Shown here: piece after piece, positions 33,026 to 43,409 of the stretch | Position numbering within the stretch: the stretch's first letter is position 1 | Layout: the number at the start of each line of letters is the position of its first letter | The notes under the pieces: model-generated | The model's input: only the letters and a program-made list of their open reading frames with translations | Database searches by the model: none | Told to the model about the DNA's origin: nothing | Assembly: GCA_964605655.1 (NCBI GenBank) | Contig: CAZSDK010000006.1 | Span: forward strand, 62,001-126,000 | DNA: 64,000 nt | Reading direction: 5' to 3' | Source: JAKLIX01 sp964605655 | GTDB taxonomy: Bacteria > Bacteroidota > Bacteroidia > Bacteroidales > CAIXZF01 | Position numbers and translations under genes: made by a program

Positions 33026-36000
33026 ATGAAAAGGAACTTTACCATCGTTTTCATGGGAGTCTGCATTTTGTTGACCCTGTTGACGGGCCTGGTCCAGGCA
33101 GCATTCTTGAGAAATGTTCCCGTTACCATAACCCAGCCCGACGGCAGTGTTCTGACGGTCCTTGCCACTGGAGACGAATATTATTACCGTATTCATGATC
33201 AGAATAACTTTACCATCACGCGTGATCCGGTCACTGGTTATTATGTGTACGCGACCCTTATGGGAGGGGAGCTTTCACCAACTCAATATATTGTAGGACA
33301 GAGTGATCCTTCTGCTGCAGGACTTCAACCCGAGGTCAACATTACTCCCGAAAAATGGAAACAATTGCGCGACGATTTCTGGGAAAACACTCCCGGCAAG
33401 GCAGTCCTCAATCCCAGCGTCCTGCTGAACTCACTCACCACGGGAACCTTGAACAACCTGGTGGTCTATATCCGCTTCAACGACCAGGCCGATTTCACTC
33501 AAGACCTGAATTACTACGACGGTCTGTTCAATAATAATTCACCGGGTGCCAACTCCATGATCCATTATTACGAGGAAGTCTCCTACGGAACACTCACCAT
33601 TCCGACTCACTATTTTCCCAACCCATCTGGTACCACCATGCTTTCCTACCAGGATTATCATGATCGAGACTATTTCATGCCTTATGACGCAGTCACCAAT
33701 CCCAATGGCTACGATGGCCAGAATCAGAGAGCAGAAAGAGAACATGCCCTGCTGGCCGACGCGGTCAGCAACATCTCATCCCAGGTTCCCACCAGCCTGG
33801 ATATAGACCATGACAATGACGGATATGTCGACAATATATGTTTTATCGTCCGCGGAGGGACTACCGATTGGAGTACGCTGCTGTGGCCACATCGCTGGGT
33901 CCTGAGTAACGAAATGGCCTATATCAACGGGAAACAGGTCTGGGACTACAATTTCCAGCTGGATGATTTCCTGGCAGGATCCGGTAACGGGGTGCTCTGT
34001 CATGAGATGTTCCACACCCTGGGTGCACCGGACCTCTATCATTATACCAGCGACGGGATCTCACCCATGGGACCATGGGACCTGATGGACAATGACAACA
34101 ATCCCCCCCAGCACATGTGTGCCTGGATGAAGTACAAATATGCCGGCTGGATCTCATCCATACCCGTGATTTCAGGTACAGGCACCTTCACTCTGAATCC
34201 TTTGACATCCCCTACAGGAAACTGTTATAAAATACCATCTCCCGGGTCGGTCGATGAATTTGTTATTGTCGAATACCGGAAACAAACCGGCACTTTTGAA
34301 AGTACCCTTCCAGGATCTGGGATCATCATCTACCGTATCGATGCATCGGCAGGAAATGGCAATGCCAACGGACCTCCTGATGAGGTGTATCTTTTCAGAC
34401 CTTATGGCAGCCTTACTTCCAACGGAGATATTTACCAGGCTTTCTATAGTACGGATGTGGGGAGAACGGTTTTCAACAACATGACCAACCCATACGGTTT
34501 TATGCAGGATGGCAGTCCCTTGAACATCAGCATTTCCAATATCGGTTCAGCAGGTAATACCATCTCTTTTTATGTGACCCAAGACACCTCCCAGGGTAAC
34601 TGGACCCTTCAAAACACAGGTTTTACCAGCGTGAACAGGGGAATAAGGTACATCAGTGCCGTCAACGACCAGGTCTTATGGGCCCATGCCTTCGATGTGT
34701 CTAACGCAGGCAATAGCCTGCTGGAATTCACCAGGACCAGCGACGGAGGATCTGTGTGGTCACCGGTGACTGTCACGGGCTATTCGGGCTATGGCGCTTC
34801 TATGATCTATGCACAGTCTTACGACACGGCCTGGATACCGGTTTTCAGTTCCTCGGGTGGTGGAGCCATCCTTAGGACGGTGGACGGCGGATTGACCTGG
34901 AACCCGCAACCTACGGCCCTTTTTTCAGCACCTGCCGGCTTCCCGAACATCATCCATTTCTGGAACCCGAACGAGGGTATGTGTATGGGTGACCCCAACG
35001 GTGGCTATTTCGAAATTTATACCACAAATAATGGAGGTACAGACTGGGTCAGAGTGCCTCAGACGGACATACCGGCTAACCTGACGGAAGAATACGGAAT
35101 CATCGGCTGCTATGACGTTGTTGGTCAGACTGTTTGGTTTACCACAAACAAAGGACGGGTATTTAAATCAGATGACCTGGGCCATCATTGGCAAGCCTCT
35201 CAAACCCCCCTTCCGTCATGGTGTGATGTTAAATTCGAGGACTTGAACCACGGACTGCTCTTTGATAAAGATCAGGACAATACAATGGTCTTTTATGAAA
35301 CCTTTGACGGTGGCATGTCATGGTATTCCCCAACCAGCAACGGCCCTGTTTATAATTATATGATCGATTGGGTCCCAGGGACTACCAATACCTGCGTCTC
35401 AACCGGAGTCAATGCATCGGGCAGCGGTTGTTCCTATAGTATTGACGGTGGACATAACTGGATGCCGTTTCCGGGTACTGCAGGAAGTACATTGTACTAC
35501 ACACTTTGGACCAACAACACCAACGGCTGGGCCGGTACCTTTACCACAAACACCAGTCCGGGCAGTGGTGGTGGAATGTATAAATTCTCAGGTACCTTTC
35601 CCGGCAACATGTATGATGTCGCCATTCAGGCTGTTACACAACCTGTAACTGGATCAAACCTGGGCAATGCTGAAACGCTGACCCTGGAGCTGAAAAACAA
35701 CGGAAATACTCCCATCACCAATATACCTGTATCATGGACCGTCAATGGAGGGGTGGAGCAATCTACTTTCATCACCTCTGTCGTAATAAATCCCGGACAA
35801 GTGGCCACAGTAACCGTATCCAATAGTCTGGATCTGAGTTACTTAGGATTGTATTACATCAAAGTCTACACTTCATTACCATCAGACATTAACTCCAACA
35901 ACGATACCCTCACCATTACAGTCCAGAATCTGAACCAGGGTATTGGTGAATGGGTGCTGAGAAATACCAATTTCCCGAACACTGCTACTGGCATTTTGTA

Positions 36001-39000
36001 CCTCAGTGCCAGAGACAGCCTGGTATTATGGGCGACAGGGTACGACGGATCGGGTGCCGGTGCCACTTACCAGGTCTATACCCGCTCACAGGACGGCGGT
36101 GATACCTGGACTGCAGGGAGTATCCCCGGTTACACCGGTTATGGTACCTCCATGGTTTTCGCCCTTTCCTATGATACTGCCTGGATTCCGCTTTACGGTC
36201 CTTCCGGTGGCGGCGTCCTGCTGAAGACCACCGATGGAGGTGCCAACTGGAATCCACAACCCACGGCTGCCTTCTCTGCCCCGGTAGGGTTTCCTAACAT
36301 TGTCCACTTCTGGAATGCCAGTGAAGGCATGTGCATGGGTGATCCCAACGGAGGGTACTTTGAGATATACACCACGACCAATGGGGGCGATACCTGGAAC
36401 AGGGTGCCCCAAGCCGATATTCCCGCCCATTATTCAGGAGAATACGGTACGACAGGTTATTACGATGTGGTGGGAGATATCGTTTATTTCTCAACGAATA
36501 AAGGAAGAGTATTCAAATCAACAGACAAAGGCTATCATTGGACTGCTTATCAAACCGGCTATTTCTCATCCTATTTCAGTATCCGGTTTCTGGATGAAAA
36601 TCATGGGATTGGCTTTGCTAAAGATCCGAATGACTATTATAGAATTATAAAAACATACGACGGTGGCGCATCCTGGTCCCCGATCTATCCCTCAGGGACC
36701 ATGATGGAAGGAGATTTCTCCTGGGTTCCCGGAACCATAGCTTCCTGTATCACGACAGGCTATAGCGGAAATAATACCGGTTGTTCATACAGCACCGACG
36801 AAGGTCAGTCCTGGACCCCGTTCAATGAGACCCTGGGGACCCAGTTCCTGGTAACCCGGTGGACCGATCCCCACCACGGTTGGGCAGGATCATTCAATAC
36901 CATTAACGGTTCTCAAAATACCGGCGGTATGTGGAAATACATCGGATCTGTTCCCTCTGATACCTTCGATATCGGGGTGGTGTCCATCCTTGCCCCTACC
37001 ACAGGTTCAGGCCTCACCTCCTCTGAATCTGTTTCCATTACGGTTGCCAATTATGGGAATTATATCGTCCATAGTGCTCCTGTAATGTATACCCTGGACG
37101 GAAATACCTGGAATATAAGCTACCTTCCTGATCCCTTATACCCGGGAAGTGTTGATACCTTTACCTTCCAGCAGCCGGCAGATCTTTCGGCAGAGGGATG
37201 CTACCAGATTACGGCCTTCACCGATCTTCCCAACGACATCAACCGCTTTAATGACACCGTGGTTAAAACCGTTGTGCACCTTCCACCCCTGGCTCTCAGC
37301 TCCGTGATCGGAATCACCCGGTATGACCTGCAGACCAACTACTCCACCCAAAACCGTATCTATCAGCATGAGGACGGGACCATCGGGACTTCCTGGACCT
37401 ATGGGATGCTCAATTCTTCTTTCTCCGACAGGGGAACAGGATATAATTACTTTGACGGAACCAACTGGAAACCCTATCCGTCTTCAAGAATAGAGACTGT
37501 GAAAACAGGATGGCCCAGTTATGCACCTTATGGCCCCAATGGTGAGATCGTCGCCTCTCATCAAAGCAACCTGAGTTCCATCCTTCTTTCATACAGGACC
37601 AACAAGGGTAGCGGGACCTGGAGCACCTTCAGTACACCGGCTCCCTCCAATCATAAACTCACCTGGCCCCGGATGGTCACCAACGGACCCGACCACAGCA
37701 CCGTCCACGTCATTTCCGTCACCTCACCCGTTGCCAACGGTGGAAATCTCTATAACAACCAGGACGGAGCCCTGATCTACAACCGGTCGGAAAACGGAGG
37801 ATACACCTGGTCGCAGTTCGACGTGAACCTGCCTCAGACCGGCATCGCCTATTATAACGGACTCGGGGGAGACAAATATGCCTTTGCGGAATCCCGGGGG
37901 GATACCCTTGCCTTTGTCTACGGGGACAACTGGACCGATATTTTCCTGCTCAAATCAACCGATAATGGTGATACCTGGACAAAATCCCTCATCTTCCAGC
38001 ATCCCTATCCGCATTTCTCAGAGAGTCAGACCCTGGTGACCGACACACCCTATGTCTGCGATGGCAGCATCTCTGCCGCCATCGACCTCCAGGGTAAGGT
38101 CCATGTGGTCTTTGGACTGCAAAGGGTCAATAATGATGATATTAACGACGGTACTACCACGTACTTTCCTATCACCGACGGACTGGTCTACTGGAATGAG
38201 GACATGCCAATGTTCACTACCTTGAATTACAATGATTTACAAAATAACGGGCAGCTGGTGGGCCGGACTCCCGATAAAAACAATAATGGTGTGTTCGACT
38301 ATGTGGGAGTAGGAACGTATTTCAACTCACTCACGTCGATGCCCACCCTGTCTGTCGATGATAATAACCGCATGCTCCTGGTCATGTCGACCGTATATGA
38401 AGACCATGACAACGGAAGCCAGAATTACCGTCAGCTGGTTGCCAGATCCTCGCTGGACAACGGTCAGAACTGGTCAGAACTGTTCGAATTGACAGGTAAT
38501 GATCAGGCTTACCAATACACTGAATGTGTGTATCCCAGCATGTCTCCGACATCAGATGATTACTTTCACCTGATATTCCAGGCCGATGAAGAGCCTGGTA
38601 TTGCGGTCAGCGGGGATTTGGACCCTTATACCGAAAACAACATCGTGTACCTCAAGATTCCGAAGACAGTGGTCGCACCCATCAATGTAGGCATTACTGA
38701 AATACCTGCACCCTCTTCAGGTCCTGCTTTATCAGATTTTGAAAGCATCACGGTGAAAGTTCGCAACTTCTCCGAACAAACTGTTTACAATATTCCTGTC
38801 TGGTACTCCATCGACAACGGAGCACAAGTAAAGGAGATCATCCCCGGAGCGCTGGCCGGTGGTGGTGAAATGCTGTACACTTTCAACCAGAACTGCAACC
38901 TGGCCGAACCGGGACATATTTACCTCATCACCGCCTCCACGGCCCTCACGGGTGATCCCATGACCCCCGACAATATGACCTCTAAACAGGTTACCAACAC

Positions 39001-40588
39001 TTTCTCCGGAACTCCCGTTCAGGTCTCTCTTCAGGCTATGGATGTCTGCAGCGGCTTGGTTACGGTCCCGGTCACCGTGACCAACATGTCTGAAGTGACG
39101 TATTTTCGTATCACGCTTTCCATAGATACGAATCAACTCAGCCTGGATTCCTACCTCAACTTCAATCCAGCCCTGAACCAGGCCGACTGGCAGGTAACAA
39201 CGCTCGGCCAACAGGTCCAGATCACCTGTACCCTTCCATCACCGGTCAATATTCTGTCCGGAAATCTGATAGACCTTGTTTTTATTGTTGATGCAGGAAT
39301 CTCCACACTGAACTGGTTGACGGGCCTGCCAGGACTCTGCCGCTTTGAGACCCTTAACGGACAGTTTATTCCTTCCATATACCTTAATGGATCATTAACT
39401 GCAGTGAACTGTTCCAACCTTGATGGCTTCCTTACCTATGATAATGCCACCAGTACCCCGCTCACCAATACCACCGTCAGGATCCTGCAAAATGGCATTG
39501 TGAACAAAGAAACGCCCACCAATGCCCAGGGATATTATTATATCAGCGAAGTAAATCCTGGCATATATACTACCGGGGGAAGCAGCACCAAACCCTGGGG
39601 AGGAGCCAACGCAGCCGACGGACTTGCCATCCTGCAACATTTCACAGGAATGATCACCCTTACAAGCCTCCGGAAACAAGCTGCCGACGTGGATGCCACC
39701 GGTTTTGTCAATGCCGCCGATGCCCTCATGATCGCCCGCAGGTTCGTCGGACAAATCAATTCCTTCCCCAGCGGGAACTGGCTTTTCAGTAAAGATACCG
39801 TCGAAATCCCCTATAATACTACTGTATCTCATTCATTTAGAGGTATTTGTTTCGGAGATGCCAACGGCTCTTTCCTTCCCACACTCAAAACAGAACCAGG
39901 CGTGGAGATCATGGAAGAAGGAGTCCTTCAGCTGTCGGCAGGAAATACCTTCCGTCTTCCGTTCCGCCTGCTTCATCCTGAACGCCTGGGAGCACTGTCA
40001 CTGGTCCTGGATTATCCATCTGAAATATTGGATATCAGCAATATATACTCTGATCTCCCTGAGTTCAACCAGGGCATCTGTGTTTATCATATCACCCAGG
40101 GACAGGTGCGTTTGGCATGGTTCAGTCTCATTCCCATGTCTTTACAGAAAAATGACATCCTCTTCAGCCTGGAAGGAAGGGTCAGGGAACAAGCGGATTA
40201 TACGGCCACCTTCCCGGCAATTACCGCTTCCGTCGAATGCGAAGCCAACGATCTGCAAGGGTCTCCCCTGAAGAAAATTACCCTCTTTGTACCACGCATC
40301 CTAATGGTGCCGCAAGGGGAACCGCATCTTGATCTGTACCCCAACCCGGCTGACGGGAGCACCTTCCTTCAGTACAGTCTTCCTGCGGATGGTATCGTAG
40401 AGATTCGCCTGCTGGATGCCGGTGGCAGAGAAGTCTTCCCTGTGATCAGCGGAAACCAGCAGCAAGGCTGTGGGATGCAAGTACTCCGGACCGATCAGCT
40501 GGATCCGGGACTGTACACTCTTTACGCCAGGTTTATTACCCGGGACTCTGCAACAATACGGGTGAAAAAGCTCCTGGTTATTCACTGA
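33026..40588 (+). CDS. Giant secreted M6-type metalloprotease with cohesin/dockerin-like modules
   Basis: Exported protein of 2520 residues from ATG 33026 (signal MKRNFTIVFMGVCILLTLL). The peptidase part (about 30-520) has the zinc motif HEMFH (326-330) in GVLCHEMFHTLGAPDLYHY, as in M6/immune-inhibitor-A proteases. Two BNR/beta-propeller-like modules start at about 524 and 974; they are clear duplicates 450 residues apart. Each is followed by a CARDB-like domain (about 863 and 1314), and a third lies near 1886. A sialidase-like region fills 1430-1885. Then come a cohesin-like domain (about 2000-2128), a carboxypeptidase-regulatory-like segment, a dockerin-like pair (NAADGLAILQHFTG, FVNAADALMIARRFVG, about 2190-2250), a second cohesin-like domain and a T9SS sorting domain (LDLYPNPADGSTFLQY). 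It overlaps rsmI by 11 nt, tail to tail. Confidence 0.88.
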   Translation: MKRNFTIVFMGVCILLTLLTGLVQAAFLRNVPVTITQPDGSVLTVLATGDEYYYRIHDQNNFTITRDPVTGYYVYATLMGGELSPTQYIVGQSDPSAAGLQPEVNITPEKWKQLRDDFWENTPGKAVLNPSVLLNSLTTGTLNNLVVYIRFNDQADFTQDLNYYDGLFNNNSPGANSMIHYYEEVSYGTLTIPTHYFPNPSGTTMLSYQDYHDRDYFMPYDAVTNPNGYDGQNQRAEREHALLADAVSNISSQVPTSLDIDHDNDGYVDNICFIVRGGTTDWSTLLWPHRWVLSNEMAYINGKQVWDYNFQLDDFLAGSGNGVLCHEMFHTLGAPDLYHYTSDGISPMGPWDLMDNDNNPPQHMCAWMKYKYAGWISSIPVISGTGTFTLNPLTSPTGNCYKIPSPGSVDEFVIVEYRKQTGTFESTLPGSGIIIYRIDASAGNGNANGPPDEVYLFRPYGSLTSNGDIYQAFYSTDVGRTVFNNMTNPYGFMQDGSPLNISISNIGSAGNTISFYVTQDTSQGNWTLQNTGFTSVNRGIRYISAVNDQVLWAHAFDVSNAGNSLLEFTRTSDGGSVWSPVTVTGYSGYGASMIYAQSYDTAWIPVFSSSGGGAILRTVDGGLTWNPQPTALFSAPAGFPNIIHFWNPNEGMCMGDPNGGYFEIYTTNNGGTDWVRVPQTDIPANLTEEYGIIGCYDVVGQTVWFTTNKGRVFKSDDLGHHWQASQTPLPSWCDVKFEDLNHGLLFDKDQDNTMVFYETFDGGMSWYSPTSNGPVYNYMIDWVPGTTNTCVSTGVNASGSGCSYSIDGGHNWMPFPGTAGSTLYYTLWTNNTNGWAGTFTTNTSPGSGGGMYKFSGTFPGNMYDVAIQAVTQPVTGSNLGNAETLTLELKNNGNTPITNIPVSWTVNGGVEQSTFITSVVINPGQVATVTVSNSLDLSYLGLYYIKVYTSLPSDINSNNDTLTITVQNLNQGIGEWVLRNTNFPNTATGILYLSARDSLVLWATGYDGSGAGATYQVYTRSQDGGDTWTAGSIPGYTGYGTSMVFALSYDTAWIPLYGPSGGGVLLKTTDGGANWNPQPTAAFSAPVGFPNIVHFWNASEGMCMGDPNGGYFEIYTTTNGGDTWNRVPQADIPAHYSGEYGTTGYYDVVGDIVYFSTNKGRVFKSTDKGYHWTAYQTGYFSSYFSIRFLDENHGIGFAKDPNDYYRIIKTYDGGASWSPIYPSGTMMEGDFSWVPGTIASCITTGYSGNNTGCSYSTDEGQSWTPFNETLGTQFLVTRWTDPHHGWAGSFNTINGSQNTGGMWKYIGSVPSDTFDIGVVSILAPTTGSGLTSSESVSITVANYGNYIVHSAPVMYTLDGNTWNISYLPDPLYPGSVDTFTFQQPADLSAEGCYQITAFTDLPNDINRFNDTVVKTVVHLPPLALSSVIGITRYDLQTNYSTQNRIYQHEDGTIGTSWTYGMLNSSFSDRGTGYNYFDGTNWKPYPSSRIETVKTGWPSYAPYGPNGEIVASHQSNLSSILLSYRTNKGSGTWSTFSTPAPSNHKLTWPRMVTNGPDHSTVHVISVTSPVANGGNLYNNQDGALIYNRSENGGYTWSQFDVNLPQTGIAYYNGLGGDKYAFAESRGDTLAFVYGDNWTDIFLLKSTDNGDTWTKSLIFQHPYPHFSESQTLVTDTPYVCDGSISAAIDLQGKVHVVFGLQRVNNDDINDGTTTYFPITDGLVYWNEDMPMFTTLNYNDLQNNGQLVGRTPDKNNNGVFDYVGVGTYFNSLTSMPTLSVDDNNRMLLVMSTVYEDHDNGSQNYRQLVARSSLDNGQNWSELFELTGNDQAYQYTECVYPSMSPTSDDYFHLIFQADEEPGIAVSGDLDPYTENNIVYLKIPKTVVAPINVGITEIPAPSSGPALSDFESITVKVRNFSEQTVYNIPVWYSIDNGAQVKEIIPGALAGGGEMLYTFNQNCNLAEPGHIYLITASTALTGDPMTPDNMTSKQVTNTFSGTPVQVSLQAMDVCSGLVTVPVTVTNMSEVTYFRITLSIDTNQLSLDSYLNFNPALNQADWQVTTLGQQVQITCTLPSPVNILSGNLIDLVFIVDAGISTLNWLTGLPGLCRFETLNGQFIPSIYLNGSLTAVNCSNLDGFLTYDNATSTPLTNTTVRILQNGIVNKETPTNAQGYYYISEVNPGIYTTGGSSTKPWGGANAADGLAILQHFTGMITLTSLRKQAADVDATGFVNAADALMIARRFVGQINSFPSGNWLFSKDTVEIPYNTTVSHSFRGICFGDANGSFLPTLKTEPGVEIMEEGVLQLSAGNTFRLPFRLLHPERLGALSLVLDYPSEILDISNIYSDLPEFNQGICVYHITQGQVRLAWFSLIPMSLQKNDILFSLEGRVREQADYTATFPAITASVECEANDLQGSPLKKITLFVPRILMVPQGEPHLDLYPNPADGSTFLQYSLPADGIVEIRLLDAGGREVFPVISGNQQQGCGMQVLRTDQLDPGLYTLYARFITRDSATIRVKKLLVIH

Positions 40589-41258
40589 CCTCTGGGCCGG
40601 CAATAACGATGACGATCTCCCCTTTCACGGTCTTGTTTCCGAAATAGCTGATCAGGTATTCGAGACTACCCCTTACATTCTCTTCATACACCTTGCTGAG
40701 CTCCCTGGAAACACAGGCCTGGCGCTCTTTTCCCATGATGGATTCCAGCTCCTTCAGGGTACGCACCAAACGGTGGGGAGACTCATAAAGGACCAGGGTG
40801 GAAGGTTGTTCCGCCAGGTATTTCAGTCGGGTCATCCTACCTTTCTTAACTGGTAAAAATCCTTCGAAAAGGAATCGGTCGCTGGGAAAACCACTGTTGA
40901 CCAGGGCAGGGATCAGAGCGGTGGGTCCCGGAAGGCATTCCACCATAATTCCTTTCCTGATACATTCCCTCACCAGCAAAAACCCGGGATCTGAAATACC
41001 CGGTGTGCCGGCATCGGTCACCAGGGCCGTACTTTCCACCTGGGAGATCCTGTCAACAAGATTTTGCAACTCTTTGTGTTCGTTGAACTTATGATAGGAT
41101 GTCATTTTGTTGGTGATGCCCAGGTGCTTCAACAACAGACCTGACTTCCGTGTGTCCTCCGCTAAAATGAAAGAAGCTTCTTTCAGCACCCTCACCGCCC
41201 TGTAAGTGATGTCCTCAAGGTTTCCAATGGGTGTGGGTACCAGGATCAGCTTAGCCAC
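40578..41258 (-). CDS. rsmI: 16S rRNA 2'-O-methyltransferase RsmI
   Basis: SAM-dependent enzyme methylating the 2'-O of C1402 in 16S rRNA. Tetrapyrrole-methylase fold signatures are MAKLILVPTPIGNLEDITYRA at the start, AEDTRKSGLLLKHLGI, VTDAGTPGISDPG and FLFEGFLPVKKGRM. At 226 residues it is on the short side; the C-terminal small domain seen in some homologues is missing, as is common. Its end overlaps the end of the giant protease gene. Confidence 0.95.
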   Translation of the reverse strand: MAKLILVPTPIGNLEDITYRAVRVLKEASFILAEDTRKSGLLLKHLGITNKMTSYHKFNEHKELQNLVDRISQVESTALVTDAGTPGISDPGFLLVRECIRKGIMVECLPGPTALIPALVNSGFPSDRFLFEGFLPVKKGRMTRLKYLAEQPSTLVLYESPHRLVRTLKELESIMGKERQACVSRELSKVYEENVRGSLEYLISYFGNKTVKGEIVIVIAGPEVSE

Positions 41259-41267
41259 AGTGCATCT

Positions 41268-42524
41268 TTATAAGCTCCCGAGAAAACGGGTAAGCAGTTG
41301 AAAATAAGAACGGTAACCGGTATAAGGAAGGGCCTCGCTCCGGTCATAAATGTTGTGATATTCTTTGTACTGATCACCAAAGGTATAGATGAACACGGCT
41401 TTGACGCCCTTCTTATAGAAAGGATGGTGATCGCTGTGTGCTGATTCACCCCTTTTCTTCACTTCTTTCATGAAATGATGCTCTTCATTGATGGCGTTCA
41501 GCAGGGATATTTCCTTTTCAAAGACCGTACCGTTGACCATGGCAATACCGTCACTGCCGGTACCGGCCATGTCGATGTTGACCAGGAAGCGGATGTGGTC
41601 GAGCGGGAACAAGGGATGATCGGCATTATAACCGGATCCCAGCAAACCGGCCTCTTCACCGGAAAAAGCCATGAACACCATGGAATATTTCAAAGGGACT
41701 ACGCCGGAAGCATAATACCTTGCCAGGTCCAGCATCATGGCTGTACCACTGGCATTGTCGTTGGCACCGGGAAAATAGGTTTCGGGTCCTAACTTGCCCA
41801 GGTGATCATAATGTGCGGTGATCACCAGGAAGCTGTCTGGGACGACTGAACCTTCCAGGCAACCAATCACATTCTGTGTCCGGTACTTCCTTACAAACCG
41901 GCTGTCGATGTCAAGAGTCACGGAGGTTGTGCCGGCAGGTAACTGGTCGCGTTGGATCTCGATGGCTGTCATCTCTCTGGTTTCATGGGCATTGGACACC
42001 GACCAAACCAGGTGCCCTTCTCTCAACAACAGGACACCTTTTACTCCTTCCAGCTCGAGGTTGCGCATCAGTTCAGGACATCTCTCCAGCACCAGGAACT
42101 TGTCCTTCAGCTCCATGGTGGATGCTTTTGCCTTTACCTGTTCCAGGCTGAGGGAGGTATCTGCCATCCACACCAGCTCATACGTCCCGTGGATGTCCCT
42201 GGTATTGGAAGCGACAAGGAAATCCCTCCCGGGCGAAAGCTTTTTCCCATCGACTGTCAATTCAACATTTCCGTCAAAAATGTTCATGGGAAAATGATAG
42301 GGCTGAAAATAGTCCCTTCCAAAAGCTTTCAGGCCGATCGCATGGTATTGTTCCGCCAGGTAGGTGGCTGCCCTGCAGTCACCATGGTCTGCATAACCTC
42401 TCCCGGCCATCCCTGGCGAAGCAAGGGTGTCTACCACCGACCTGACATAATCCAGGTCCTGGGCCTCCAGGAAGCCCGTCAGCATAAAAAAAGACAGCAG
42501 GAAGAAAACGCAGGTTCTTTTCAC
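41268..42524 (-). CDS. Secreted M28-family metallopeptidase
   Basis: Exported aminopeptidase-like zinc enzyme. From GTG at 42524 the protein is 418 residues with signal peptide TCVFFLLSFFMLTGFLEAQ. The longer frame upstream overlaps the neighbouring gene and has no signal features. A protease-associated-type insert (about 90-230) precedes the M28 core. Metal ligands are visible in ITAHYDHLG (His), GANDNASGTA (Asp), SGEEAGLLGS (Glu), NIDMAGTG (Asp) and HSDHHPF (His). It follows the coiled-coil gene by 14 nt and precedes rsmI by 9 nt. Confidence 0.88.
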   Translation of the reverse strand: MKRTCVFFLLSFFMLTGFLEAQDLDYVRSVVDTLASPGMAGRGYADHGDCRAATYLAEQYHAIGLKAFGRDYFQPYHFPMNIFDGNVELTVDGKKLSPGRDFLVASNTRDIHGTYELVWMADTSLSLEQVKAKASTMELKDKFLVLERCPELMRNLELEGVKGVLLLREGHLVWSVSNAHETREMTAIEIQRDQLPAGTTSVTLDIDSRFVRKYRTQNVIGCLEGSVVPDSFLVITAHYDHLGKLGPETYFPGANDNASGTAMMLDLARYYASGVVPLKYSMVFMAFSGEEAGLLGSGYNADHPLFPLDHIRFLVNIDMAGTGSDGIAMVNGTVFEKEISLLNAINEEHHFMKEVKKRGESAHSDHHPFYKKGVKAVFIYTFGDQYKEYHNIYDRSEALPYTGYRSYFQLLTRFLGSL

Positions 42525-42538
42525 CTTTACCGGATAAA

Positions 42539-43273
42539 TTACAGATACCGCCGCCTGACCATATCCATGATCCTGTGGTAGGCATCGGAGTTGATGTCCC
42601 AGTTGTACTTGAATTTCATCGTTTCGATGCACTGCAGGGCTTCCTCGTAATTGCCCTGTTGGTTCAGTTCCGACACAGCCTGGGTGTAGTCGAGCATGCT
42701 ACCATTATACAACTGGTTGATAAACAGGAACTTCTCATTAATTCCGATCTGGGTCTTCAGGTCTTTGATTGGATTCTGGTTCAATCGTGAACCAATGGTG
42801 TTGGAAGGTTCCTGCTGCAGCCTTTCGTTCAGTGTCGTCTTATCCTCCACCAGTCGCTCCGACACGGTATTTTTGGGAGGAGAAGCGTTAAACAGGTCTG
42901 GCTGAAGTCTTGCAGCGATGGCAGGACTCTCTCCAGCAGCAGCGGCCCGGACCGGAGGGGCGACAGGTGGCGGGGGCTCTTCCTGAGTAACAGCAACCGG
43001 TGACTCAACATAGGTGGCTGTCACTTCCACGTGTGGGACAGACGGTTCCGGAACGGCCTCCTGAACGGGTGGCACCTTCAGTCCCTTCTGATAAAACTCC
43101 TCATTCTTCCTGTTCAGCTGATGGAAGGCCTCATAAAGGTCCCTGATATTGGCCTGGATGATATCCAGCTCGATCTGCGGTATCCTTCCTTCATGATCCC
43201 TGACTTGCTCCCATTGCTCATTGATGGCATCAAGGACCTGCCGGATTTCCGTTTTAATATAGTTGATTTCCAT
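42539..43273 (-). CDS. Conserved coiled-coil protein of unknown function
   Basis: Cytoplasmic protein of 244 residues. The first 60 residues are helical and likely coiled coil (IRQVLDAINEQWEQVRDHEG). Residues 65-155 are Pro/Glu/Ala-rich and probably disordered. The C-terminal 75 residues (IGINEKFLFINQLYNGSMLDYTQA-type, then NYEEALQCIETMKFKYNWD) form a compact block I have seen in hypothetical proteins of other Bacteroidota. I assign no function. It is the first gene of a minus-strand unit with the M28 peptidase and rsmI. Confidence 0.75.
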   Translation of the reverse strand: MEINYIKTEIRQVLDAINEQWEQVRDHEGRIPQIELDIIQANIRDLYEAFHQLNRKNEEFYQKGLKVPPVQEAVPEPSVPHVEVTATYVESPVAVTQEEPPPPVAPPVRAAAAGESPAIAARLQPDLFNASPPKNTVSERLVEDKTTLNERLQQEPSNTIGSRLNQNPIKDLKTQIGINEKFLFINQLYNGSMLDYTQAVSELNQQGNYEEALQCIETMKFKYNWDINSDAYHRIMDMVRRRYL

Positions 43274-43409
43274 AGTGACTGTTCTTCTTGAATGGGAACG
43301 CTGAATTTTATTACTTTTATGGGCGGCCCTTGCACAAGGAATTAACGCCTTTAAAGGGACCCGTTAAAAAACGGATAAAAGTAAGAATTATTCCTAACCT
43401 CCTGCATCT

